Shown here: positions 25,032-32,391 of the stretch, piece after piece
Layout of the letters: every line of letters starts with the position of its first letter
Numbering within the stretch: the stretch's first letter is position 1
From: Gemmatimonadaceae bacterium
GTDB taxonomy: Bacteria > Gemmatimonadota > Gemmatimonadetes > Gemmatimonadales > Gemmatimonadaceae
NCBI GenBank assembly: GCA_040882285.1
Contig: JBBEBQ010000018.1
Span: 1-64,000 of the forward strand
Direction: 5' to 3'
Length of the DNA stretch: 64,000 nt
Translations under genes and position numbers: made by a program
The notes under the pieces: generated by a model
What the model was told of the DNA's origin: nothing
The model's input: the letters and a program-made list of their open reading frames with translations, nothing else
Databases searched by the model: none

Positions 25032-26691
25032 GATACGCATCCGCAACTTCGCGATCATCGAATCGATCGCGCTGCCGCTTGCGCCCGGGTTCAACATTCT
25101 CTCCGGCGAGACCGGCGCGGGTAAATCCATCATCGTTGGCGCGCTCGGATTTCTGCTTGGCGAGCGGGGCAGCACCGACGTAATCCGGCCCGGCGCGGAT
25201 CGCGCCGTGATCGAAGGGATCTTCGACATATCCGGCGCTGCCGACGTCGCCGCCTGGGCCGACGGGCACGGGATCGACGTCGAAGACGGGACCCTGGTGC
25301 TCAAGCGCGAGATGGCCGCGAGCGGCCGCGGGCGCGCGTGGGCCAACGCGACTCCGGTCGGCGCCACGCTGCTGGCTGAAGTCGGGCGGATGCTGGTGAA
25401 TCTCCACGGGCAGCACGAGGCCCAGGCGCTGCTCGACGGCGACTCGCAGCGCGCGATCCTCGACGCGTTCGCCGGCGCCGGCGACACGGTGAGTGAAGTG
25501 CGCGAGCTGCACGGCTCGCTGGGCAAAGTGCGGCGCGAGATGGAGGAGCTGGTGTCGCGGCGGAGCGAAGCCGAGAAGCGCGCCGATTACCTGCGGCACG
25601 TCGCGGGCGAGATCGAGAGCGCGAAGCTCATCGAGGGCGAGCAGGAGAAGCTGGAGGACGAAGCCCGTGTGCTCGAGAACGCGGTCGAGCTGCGCACGCT
25701 CGCGGCGTCATTGCGCGAGGCGCTCGAGGCCGAGGAGGGCGGGGCACTCACCGCGCTCGCGTCGGCGCAGCGCGCCCTGGCGAGTATCGGGCGGATCGAT
25801 CCGTCCACCAAGGCCATGCAGGAGCAGCTGGACGCCGCGTACTACGCGCTCACCGAGCTGACGCGCGAGGCCGGCGTGTACGCCGAGCGCGTGGAGCTGG
25901 ATCCGGAACGGCTCGGCACGGTGCGGGAGCGCCGGGACCTGCTGTACCGCCTGCTCAAGAAGTACGGCGACTCGGTAGCCGCCGTGATCGAGACGGGCCG
26001 CAAGGCGCGCGAGGAGCTGGATCTCGTTGAAGGCGGTGAGCTGGACCTGAACGAGCTGCGTGGGCGCGCCGTCGAGCTCGAGCGCAAGCTCGCCGCGGCG
26101 GCGGCGAAGCTGTCGAAGCAGCGGCAGGCAGCGGCGAGCAAGCTGGTGAAAGCGGTGGACGCGCGGCTGCCCGAGCTGGGAATGCCGGACGGCGCGTTCT
26201 CGGTGATGCTGCCCAAGCTCGCGGAGCCCGGGCCGCACGGCGCGGAGGAAGTCGCGTTCCACGTGACGCTGAACAAGGGCCACCCGCCGCGGCCACTCGC
26301 GCGCGTCGCTTCCGGCGGGGAGCTGTCGCGCGTGATGCTTGCGCTCAAGACGATCCTCGCGAAAGTGGATCGCACGCCGACGCTGGTGTTCGACGAGGTG
26401 GACGCGGGCATCGGCGGCAAGGTCGGGCTGCAGGTGGGGGACACGTTGCGCCGGGTTGCGGACAACCATCAGGTGTTCGCGATCTCGCACCTGCCGCAGC
26501 TCGCGGCGCGCGCGCACCACCACATCGTCGTGGCCAAGGCGGCGAAGCGCGGAGTGACGACTGCCGATGTCACGGTACTGACCGGCGCGCCGCGCGTCGA
26601 GGAGATAGCTCGAATGCTCGGCGGGGACCCAAGCAGCTCTGTCGCGAAGGCGCACGCCAAGGAATTACTGGCGTCTGGTGAGATCCAGTAA
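25021..26691 (+). CDS. recN: DNA repair protein RecN
   Basis: A 556-residue SMC-like ATPase in double-strand-break repair. The N-terminal half starts MLSEIRIRNFAIIESIALPL and has Walker A (GETGAGKSIIV) and the NLHGQHEAQALLD block. The centre is coiled coil (about residues 160-400). The C-terminal half has the ABC signature RVASGGELSRVMLALK, Walker B FDEVDAGIGGKVG, and the [19 protein letters not shown] switch. The length is usual. Last gene of the overlapping string that begins at pheS. No terminator is seen in the short gap to the next gene. Confidence 0.95.
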   Translation: MLSEIRIRNFAIIESIALPLAPGFNILSGETGAGKSIIVGALGFLLGERGSTDVIRPGADRAVIEGIFDISGAADVAAWADGHGIDVEDGTLVLKREMAASGRGRAWANATPVGATLLAEVGRMLVNLHGQHEAQALLDGDSQRAILDAFAGAGDTVSEVRELHGSLGKVRREMEELVSRRSEAEKRADYLRHVAGEIESAKLIEGEQEKLEDEARVLENAVELRTLAASLREALEAEEGGALTALASAQRALASIGRIDPSTKAMQEQLDAAYYALTELTREAGVYAERVELDPERLGTVRERRDLLYRLLKKYGDSVAAVIETGRKAREELDLVEGGELDLNELRGRAVELERKLAAAAAKLSKQRQAAASKLVKAVDARLPELGMPDGAFSVMLPKLAEPGPHGAEEVAFHVTLNKGHPPRPLARVASGGELSRVMLALKTILAKVDRTPTLVFDEVDAGIGGKVGLQVGDTLRRVADNHQVFAISHLPQLAARAHHHIVVAKAAKRGVTTADVTVLTGAPRVEEIARMLGGDPSSSVAKAHAKELLASGEIQ

Positions 26692-26731
26692 GCCTCTCTC
26701 GTAGCCTGCTTCCCGTAGATTCCCAGCCACA

Positions 26732-28516
26732 ATGACGAAGATCCCCCGCATTCCGTGGCAGCTCACCGGCAACCACTGGCTGGCGCTGCCGTGCATCCAC
26801 CCCGCCGACGGGTCGCTGCACGCCGTCGGGATGCTGCACCGCGCCGCCCGCGGCGCGATCGAGTTCGCCGGCGGGCCGGATTTCGTCAATGGCGGATCCG
26901 CGCCGCTGGCGAAACCGACTATCAGCGTCGGCGGAGTCGCGCGTGAGCTCGCCGCGGAGGGGATGGCGTGGGAGCACGTCTCTACCTGGCTCCCCACGTT
27001 CAGTTGCATTGCCGGCGAGCTGGCGGTGCGGGGGACGATCTTCGCGCCGTACGGGCGCGACGCGGACGTAGCCGGCGCCGTCTACGCGATCAGCATGGTG
27101 AACCGGAGCAAATCGGCGATCACCGTCACGCTCGGCTTCGAGGGGTCGCTCGGCCATCGGCAGCAGCGGGTCCGTTCAGCGCGCACCTTCGACGACGCGC
27201 ATCGCATCACCGCCGGCGACCGCGGGGTGATCGTGCTGGACGGTGCCGCGATTCCGGCGCACGCCGCGCTGGCCGTCGGCGGCGACGGGGAATGCAAGGT
27301 GGAAGTGAGCGGCGGTGATTCGCCGCGCTGGTCGCTCACGCGCGAGATCGAGATCGGCTCCGGCGAGCGCGTGGAGGACGCGTTCTACATCGGCGCCGGC
27401 CCCGAGCGCGACGGCGCCGAGGCCACCGTCGCGGTCATGCGCCGGCGCGGGTGGAAGGAGCTGCTTCGCATCACCTCCGAAACCCTGCGCTCGTTCGAGC
27501 AGTCCATCGGCAACGACGCGCTCGACCGGCTGATCAACCGCAATCTGCTCCTCGCATACTTTTACGGCGTGGGTCGCGCGCTGGACGACGCGCACTTCTA
27601 TCTCGTTCGCACGCGCGTGCCGTGGAACTCGCACGGACTCACGGTCAACGACTGGGAAGCGCTGACGTGGACGATTCCCGCCGTGCAGCTCGCCGACGCG
27701 GATCTCGCGCGCGAGCTGATCCTGCGCATGTGCGAGCTGCACGGGTACGCGCCGGGGACGGGCGTGCACTATCTCGACGGGACGCTGTTCCAGGCCGGGT
27801 TCTCGCTGGAGGGCGCGTCGGCCTACGCGATCGCGGTGGAGCGGTACATCTCCCAGACCGGCGACGACCTGATCGTGGAAGAGCCCGCCGTCGCCGACAC
27901 ACTCTACCAATCGCACGACGATATCGAGGCGCGGCGGGACAACCGCTGGCCGCTGTATTCGACCGAGGTCACGCCCGGCGGCGAGCCCGTGAGCCAGCCG
28001 TACGGCGCGCACGCCAACGCCGTGGTCGCCCAGGCCATGGAGATGTTCAAGCGCACGCTGGACGAGAAGACCGCGGAGAAGGTCGAGGACCCGGAGGCCA
28101 TTCGCGCCGCGTTGCGACGGAAGTTCGCGACGACGGAAGATGCGGGAACGGCCGTGCTGCACTCGTCGATCGACCTCTCCGGCGCGTCCTCGTCGGATGA
28201 CGACCCGGTCGCGTCGCTGTACTGGCTGCCATTCTACGACGGCATTCGCCGCGAAGACTCGGTGTACCGGCGCACGGTGCGTCCGCTCGACGCGCAGCAG
28301 CCGGCCGCGCTCGCGACGCACTGCGCGCGCCTGGTCGGTCCAAGCGCCGGCGCCACGCTCAAATGGCTGCGGCGCGCGCCGCTCGACAACGGCTTCGCCG
28401 CCGAGCTGGTGGACGCCGACGGAGCCGCAACGGCGAACGGCGGCGACGCAACCCTGGCCGGCCTGCTGGCGTATACTGTATGGTATGCCGTGCACGTCTT
28501 AGGCGTGCGGCCGTGA
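26732..28516 (+). CDS. Predicted six-hairpin (alpha/alpha-toroid) glycosidase
   Basis: A 594-residue protein. An N-terminal beta-sandwich-like region (about 1-235; SAITVTLGFEGSLG, HAALAVGGDGECKVEVSGG) precedes a helical domain whose pieces resemble six-hairpin glycosidases: NRNLLLAYFYGVGRALDD, PWNSHGLTVNDWEALTWTIPAVQL, LHGYAPGTGVHYLDGTLFQAGFSLEGASAYAIAVERYI, and EEPAVADTLYQSHDDIEARRDNRWPLYSTEV. Asp/Glu in NDWEALTW and EEP are catalytic candidates. No signal peptide is apparent. It could be a GH15, GH37 or GH63-related enzyme or a glycogen-debranching type; I cannot choose. The assignment is fold-level only. Confidence 0.6.
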   Translation: MTKIPRIPWQLTGNHWLALPCIHPADGSLHAVGMLHRAARGAIEFAGGPDFVNGGSAPLAKPTISVGGVARELAAEGMAWEHVSTWLPTFSCIAGELAVRGTIFAPYGRDADVAGAVYAISMVNRSKSAITVTLGFEGSLGHRQQRVRSARTFDDAHRITAGDRGVIVLDGAAIPAHAALAVGGDGECKVEVSGGDSPRWSLTREIEIGSGERVEDAFYIGAGPERDGAEATVAVMRRRGWKELLRITSETLRSFEQSIGNDALDRLINRNLLLAYFYGVGRALDDAHFYLVRTRVPWNSHGLTVNDWEALTWTIPAVQLADADLARELILRMCELHGYAPGTGVHYLDGTLFQAGFSLEGASAYAIAVERYISQTGDDLIVEEPAVADTLYQSHDDIEARRDNRWPLYSTEVTPGGEPVSQPYGAHANAVVAQAMEMFKRTLDEKTAEKVEDPEAIRAALRRKFATTEDAGTAVLHSSIDLSGASSSDDDPVASLYWLPFYDGIRREDSVYRRTVRPLDAQQPAALATHCARLVGPSAGATLKWLRRAPLDNGFAAELVDADGAATANGGDATLAGLLAYTVWYAVHVLGVRP

Positions 28517-28522
28517 AAGGCA

Positions 28523-28627
28523 GTGACTAGTGACTAGTGACTAGTGACTAGTGGCTAGTGACTGCTCTGTTGGAACAGCCAGCCTTTGTATTTACTAGTC
28601 ACTAGTCACGAATCACTAGTCACTGCA
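28523..28627. repeat. Inverted pair of TGACTAG heptamer arrays before tRNA-Leu
   Basis: At 28523-28563 about five GTGACTA units are followed across roughly 30 bases by about four complementary TAGTCAC units (28594-28627, one diverged to GAATCAC). The right arm ends 7 bases before the mature tRNA. The same vocabulary and geometry occur at 1591-1750. The DNA between the arms contains nothing recognised. Confidence 0.9.
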
Positions 28628-28634
28628 GTTCATC

Positions 28635-28719
28635 GCTCGGGTGGCGAAACGGGTAGACGCGAGGGACTTAAAATCCCTTGAGGTAAAACCTCATGTGGGT
28701 TCGATCCCCACCCCGAGCA
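28635..28719 (+). tRNA. tRNA-Leu (anticodon UAA)
   Basis: The cloverleaf can be drawn completely. The acceptor stem is GCTCGGG with CCCGAGC plus discriminator A. The anticodon stem AGGGA/TCCCT has loop CTTAAAA (anticodon TAA), and the T-loop is GTTCGATCC. A long variable arm (TGAGGTAAAACCTCA) marks a class II tRNA. CCA is not encoded. It reads UUA codons, which should be rare in this GC-rich genome. Confidence 0.96.
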
Positions 28720-28740
28720 TCCTTTCCCCGTGACACCGAA

Positions 28741-28768
28741 AAAAAGCCCGCCTTCCGGCGGGCTTTTT
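28741..28768. terminator. Bidirectional intrinsic terminator
   Basis: AAAAAGCCCGCC (28741-28752) pairs exactly with GGCGGGCTTTTT (28757-28768) over a TTCC loop. It terminates the tRNA on the plus strand and the heme-copper oxidoreductase operon arriving from the other side. Confidence 0.95.
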
Positions 28769-28791
28769 GTGCCTCCACAAAAATGCGCGAC

Positions 28792-29676
28792 TCAGAGCGC
28801 GCGAACCGCCGCTACGATCTGATCCGAGCTGCCCGTGACCACGTAAGTGATCCGGCCGTTCGGCCCGATCGCGTAGACCATGGTAGGGTGGGAGAGGTCG
28901 CCGGTTCGCTCGTTGCGAATACGCGGGATCCTCCATTTGCTCAACGTGCGCTCGACATCCTCGATCGAGCCGCTCAACACATGCGCGTCGCCGGTCAGCC
29001 CCCACTGCTTCGCGATCGCCGGCAACCGGCTCGGCGTATCGCGGAACGGATCCAGCGTTACCACGATCACCGCCGGGGTCCGCACCGGATCGGTCGCCGC
29101 GATCTTATCGCGGGCCGACAGCACGTCGTTCACGACCAGCGGACATACCGTCTCGCAATGCGCGAAGGCAAACGTCACCAGCACGGCCCTGCCGTGGTAT
29201 CGATCCAGCCTGACCGTATCGCCGGATTGGTTCACCAGCGAGAGCGCGGGTGGAACGTCGTTGATCCGCGTGAGCTGCTGTGCCAGGCTGGTGGCAGGGT
29301 TCGGATCGAACGGCTCCGCGTTGACCTCGCGCACGCGCAGTACCACGCTCCCCACGGCGGCGACCAGCACGGCCGAGATTATTCCGACCGTTATCTGGCC
29401 GGTCGTGCGCTCCAGCAGCCTGCTGATTCCCGCGCGCGTGTCTCCGCCCCAAACCGCCAGCAGCAGCAGCAGCATGCCGAGCGGCTGGCCGATGAGCAGC
29501 ACCCAGCCGCCGGCGTCAGGCAGTCCACCGACGCCCGCCCCAAAGCACACGTAGCGCGTCCGTGCCAGCCACTCCGGCGCCTCTGCCGTCAGCGGCCAGA
29601 GGGCCAGCGCCCACCACGCCGCCGTGATCAGAATGATCAGGGCGAGCGCGGCGAGCGCCGGCGTTCCGCGCCGCAC
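28792..29676 (-). CDS. SCO1/SenC-type copper protein with multi-helix membrane anchor
   Basis: The C-terminal half is a thioredoxin-fold SCO domain with the copper CxxxC motif in FAFAHCETVCPLVVND, VTLDPFRDTP, and the ligand His in LSHPTMVYAIG. SCO proteins deliver copper to CuA of terminal oxidases, which suits the CuA subunit encoded in the same operon. Unusually, the first ~120 residues carry three hydrophobic segments (ALIILITAAWWALALWPL, WVLLIGQPLGMLLLLLAVW, GIISAVLVAAVGSVVL) instead of one anchor. Start uncertain: GTG 29676 lies 5 bases after the subunit I stop; GTG 29697 is also possible. Last gene of the operon, with a terminator beyond it. Confidence 0.85.
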   Translation of the reverse strand: MRRGTPALAALALIILITAAWWALALWPLTAEAPEWLARTRYVCFGAGVGGLPDAGGWVLLIGQPLGMLLLLLAVWGGDTRAGISRLLERTTGQITVGIISAVLVAAVGSVVLRVREVNAEPFDPNPATSLAQQLTRINDVPPALSLVNQSGDTVRLDRYHGRAVLVTFAFAHCETVCPLVVNDVLSARDKIAATDPVRTPAVIVVTLDPFRDTPSRLPAIAKQWGLTGDAHVLSGSIEDVERTLSKWRIPRIRNERTGDLSHPTMVYAIGPNGRITYVVTGSSDQIVAAVRAL

Positions 29677-29681
29677 CTGTA

Positions 29682-31466
29682 TCAGCCGATCCTCCACACG
29701 AACGAGAGCACCTTCCAGTTCACGAAGAAGTACAGCATGAACGCGGCGAGGAATACGAACACGAGCACGAGCGTCCCCGGCGCGGGGCCCATCCAGCCGG
29801 CTTCGGGTCCGTGCATCCTCTCCCACCGCTCGTCCACGTCCGCGCTATGCTTGGGCGGGTGGGTGAGTCCCTGCGGCACTCCGCGCATGTTGCTGAGCGG
29901 AACCACCTCGCCGAGCGCCTCGCCGAAGAACACCGATTTCACCGCGATCGCGATGAAGATGAAGGCTCCCGTCGCGGCCGTCACCCCGCCGAGCGCGACC
30001 AATGCGAGGAACATGTCCACCGCGGGGCTGAACGCCACGTCGAACGGCGCCTGGCTGAAGCTGATGTCCCAGTGCCGCCGCGGCACTCCAAAGGTGCCCG
30101 CGAAGGTCATCGAGATCGTGAAGATGACCATTCCGCCGGCGAAGATGTACGGCTGCAGCTTCGCGAGCGACCAGAGCGCGACTTTCTTCCGGAATACGAG
30201 CGGGATCAGATAGTACGTCAATCCCATGAACGCCATGGCCGTGCCGCTGACGACCGTCGCGTGGAAATGGCCGGGCGAGCGGAGCGTGTTGTGCACGATG
30301 ATGTTGATCTGCTCCGTGCCGATCGTGACGCCGGTGATGCCGCCTATGAACCCGAACACTACGATGGACAGCACCAGCGAGCTGAAGCCGGGATCGCCCC
30401 ACGGCGCCCTGCGCAGCCAATCGAACATGCCGTTGGTGTAGCCACGCAGCCGCATGCCAAGCTCCATTCCTGCCGGAACGGTGAAGCCGTGCAGCAACGA
30501 CGCGAGGACGGCCATGTACATGAAGTAGCTGGTGTTCACGATCTTCCATGCCGATCCCATTCCGGGATCCACGAGCAGGTGGTGCGCCGACGCCAAGGAG
30601 ATGAACAGGATGTACAGCACGAACGCCGAGCGGCTGATCTTCTCGTTGAGCACGACCGCGCCCACCGTGAGCGCGCCGAGCATGTACCAGATGGCGACCA
30701 TGGCCGCGACGTTGATCTGCTGCGAGGAATGGCCCAGCGCCCACCAGAGCAGCCGGTACACCTGCGGGTCCACTTCCATCAGACCCAGCGACCAGAGGAA
30801 GGTGGGGATGTAGATCATCGCGCCGTGAACCAGCGTGATCGCCGCGATGATCGCGGCGGTCATCGCGCCGTATACCACGAGGGGCATGGACCCCTCGTAA
30901 GTGCGCTCGCGCTTGGCAATCGCGAGGTTCGCGAAGAAGACTCCGGTGACGATCAGCGCGCCGACCGCGAACAAAATGACACCGAGGTAGAAGAGCGGGT
31001 GCGCGCGCAACGGCACGTACGAGGTGAACAGGACGTCCGCCTTTCCGGCCCACATCAGGTACTCCACCATCAGCGCGCCGAGCAGCATCAGGCCGTACGC
31101 GAACCACGACGTCTTCGGCGCGACGTTCCTGGCGTTCAGCAGCGCGGTGCTCGTGAAGTGCAGCACCGCCATCTCGAAGAAGATGATGAAGAAGATGAGC
31201 ATGCTCATCCCGTGCACGCCCAGAATGCGGTAGAACCAGACCGCGGGCAAAAGGTGCACGGCCTGCCAGCGCGTGAGCACGATGAGCACCGCCGCGATGG
31301 CGCCCACCAGCAGCGCGACGATCGACGTCACGGCGTTCCATCGCGTCAGGCTCAGCGCCACCTCGTCCAATCTGCGGCCGGTAAATGGGCATACGGTGAA
31401 CCGCGTGCCGGCCGGAACGCCCGTTGCCGGTCCGATCGCGGATGCGGGTACGATCGGCGCGCTCAC
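29682..31466 (-). CDS. B-family heme-copper oxidoreductase subunit I, candidate eNOR-type nitric oxide reductase
   Basis: A 594-residue polytopic membrane protein with all six metal ligands: H85 (GVHGMSM), H246 (WWALGHSSQQ), H295/H296 (SAHHLLVDPG), H400 and H402 (SPGHFHATV). The SPGHFH and HHxxxDPG patterns resemble B-family (ba3) enzymes. Oxygen reductases have HPxVY after the helix-VI His, with Tyr cross-linked four residues on. Here position 250 is Gln (H-S-S-Q-Q). Loss of that Tyr is a hallmark of NO-reducing branches; as I recall, Gln is described for the eNOR group. Annotation pipelines would call it cytochrome c oxidase subunit I. GTG start overlaps subunit II by 4 bases. Confidence 0.85.
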   Translation of the reverse strand: MSAPIVPASAIGPATGVPAGTRFTVCPFTGRRLDEVALSLTRWNAVTSIVALLVGAIAAVLIVLTRWQAVHLLPAVWFYRILGVHGMSMLIFFIIFFEMAVLHFTSTALLNARNVAPKTSWFAYGLMLLGALMVEYLMWAGKADVLFTSYVPLRAHPLFYLGVILFAVGALIVTGVFFANLAIAKRERTYEGSMPLVVYGAMTAAIIAAITLVHGAMIYIPTFLWSLGLMEVDPQVYRLLWWALGHSSQQINVAAMVAIWYMLGALTVGAVVLNEKISRSAFVLYILFISLASAHHLLVDPGMGSAWKIVNTSYFMYMAVLASLLHGFTVPAGMELGMRLRGYTNGMFDWLRRAPWGDPGFSSLVLSIVVFGFIGGITGVTIGTEQINIIVHNTLRSPGHFHATVVSGTAMAFMGLTYYLIPLVFRKKVALWSLAKLQPYIFAGGMVIFTISMTFAGTFGVPRRHWDISFSQAPFDVAFSPAVDMFLALVALGGVTAATGAFIFIAIAVKSVFFGEALGEVVPLSNMRGVPQGLTHPPKHSADVDERWERMHGPEAGWMGPAPGTLVLVFVFLAAFMLYFFVNWKVLSFVWRIG

Positions 31467-32050
31467 TGGAGGTCTCCGGCCGCGGCCGCGACTGGTGCCG
31501 TCGACGAATCCTCGACGATCACCCTCCCGACCATTGTGTGGTGGCCGATTCCGCAGAACTCGTTGCAGATGATCCGGAAGTCACCGGCCGCGTTGGGGGT
31601 GACCCGCAGGCCGTAGTCGTAGCCCGGCACGACCTGGAAGTTGATGTTGATCGGATACAGCGAGAACCCGTGATTCACGTCGAGTGAGGACAGGTGCAGG
31701 ATGTACTCCTTGCCTTTCTGCAGCTTGAGAATCGGAGTCCACTGAAAGGCCATCGCGGTCAGATAGATGTCGGCTCCCGGCGGAGGAGCCACGATCGGCA
31801 TGCCGCGGTCGTCGCCCACCTTGTACTGGTTGGTGAACTCGAGTGTGCGCTTGTAGAACGCGGCCGGCTCGACGCGTCGCCGGATGCCCGACGGATTCTG
31901 TCCGCCCTTCCAGTGCCAGAGCGGCATCATCGCGAAGAGCACCATGCACCACGCGAAGGCGATGACGACCCACGTCTTTTCCGACCGGTGCGCCGGCTTC
32001 CACCAGTTACCTTTGGGCGAATCGAGCCCGGTATGGATATCGATGTGCAT
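31463..32050 (-). CDS. CuA-containing subunit II of the heme-copper oxidoreductase
   Basis: A 195-residue protein with one N-terminal membrane anchor (WVVIAFAWCMVLFAMMPLW) and a periplasmic cupredoxin domain. The CuA ligand set is complete: H127 (DVNHGFSLYP), then C162, E164, C166, H170 and M173 in CNEFCGIGHHTM. It should accept electrons from a soluble donor such as cytochrome c or a cupredoxin and pass them to subunit I. There is no fused cytochrome c domain. The single anchor matches the B-family arrangement. Its presence fits CuA-type NO reductases as well as oxidases. Confidence 0.92.
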   Translation of the reverse strand: MHIDIHTGLDSPKGNWWKPAHRSEKTWVVIAFAWCMVLFAMMPLWHWKGGQNPSGIRRRVEPAAFYKRTLEFTNQYKVGDDRGMPIVAPPPGADIYLTAMAFQWTPILKLQKGKEYILHLSSLDVNHGFSLYPININFQVVPGYDYGLRVTPNAAGDFRIICNEFCGIGHHTMVGRVIVEDSSTAPVAAAAGDLQ

Positions 32051-32060
32051 GAGTGTGCCC

Positions 32061-32231
32061 TTAGGGGAGTTCGGCGGGTGGGAGCGTCACGATCTCCCAG
32101 AGGCCCCACGCCGTGAAAATCGCGAACATGATGACGAGACCCAACGCGAGCAGGAGCCACACGTTGTCGAATAGTCGTTGCCAGAGTGGAATCGGCTCAG
32201 GCGGCGAATCGTCGCTTCGGAGATCAGTCAT
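32061..32231 (-). CDS. Small single-helix subunit (IIa-like)
   Basis: A 56-residue protein starting at ATG 32231, with one transmembrane helix (VWLLLALGLVIMFAIFTAWGLWEIV) and a Pro-rich N-terminus. It is 10 bases upstream of subunit II. B-family oxidases of the ba3 type have a comparable one-helix subunit IIa that completes the helix missing from subunit II. That role is inferred from size, topology and position; there is no sequence motif to confirm it. Confidence 0.7.
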   Translation of the reverse strand: MTDLRSDDSPPEPIPLWQRLFDNVWLLLALGLVIMFAIFTAWGLWEIVTLPPAELP

Positions 32232-32391
32232 GAGGTTTGCGGGATTGAGAAGCCGGGAGCGGATTATCAGGTCGCGAACAATCACAAAGTACGACGAGGT
32301 GACGCATCAGTGAATGCTCTGATATATGGTGTAGGGATTTGCCTGACACACGCCCCTCCTCACCCGCCCGCATGAACCGCTCGCATCACTG
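32232..32391. other. Divergent intergenic region, oxidoreductase operon / cytochrome b fusion
   Basis: These 160 bases must contain the start signals of both the minus-strand oxidoreductase operon and the plus-strand cytochrome b fusion gene. The only symmetry I see is ATCAG-N8-CTGAT at 32306-32323, inside an AT-richer stretch (TGATATATGG). It does not match the FNR/DNR consensus TTGAT-N4-ATCAA, and I cannot identify an NsrR- or NorR-type site. No clear sigma-70 pair was found. Confidence 0.5.

Noticed and set aside
29682-31466. Ordinary cytochrome c oxidase subunit I, or cbb3 oxidase
   Set aside because: The helix-VI Tyr is replaced by Gln. There are no CcoO/CcoP-type cytochrome c genes, and subunit II carries CuA, which excludes the cbb3 type.
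28693-31616. Long plus-strand open frames opposite the SCO and subunit I genes
   Set aside because: They are rich in Arg/His/Asp with no recognisable motifs, and mirror codon-position GC of the real minus-strand genes. They are antisense shadows.
32262-32330. Rex, FNR or NsrR binding site upstream of the oxidoreductase operon
   Set aside because: Pieces such as AATCACAAAG and ATCAG-N8-CTGAT are present, but none matches a full consensus.
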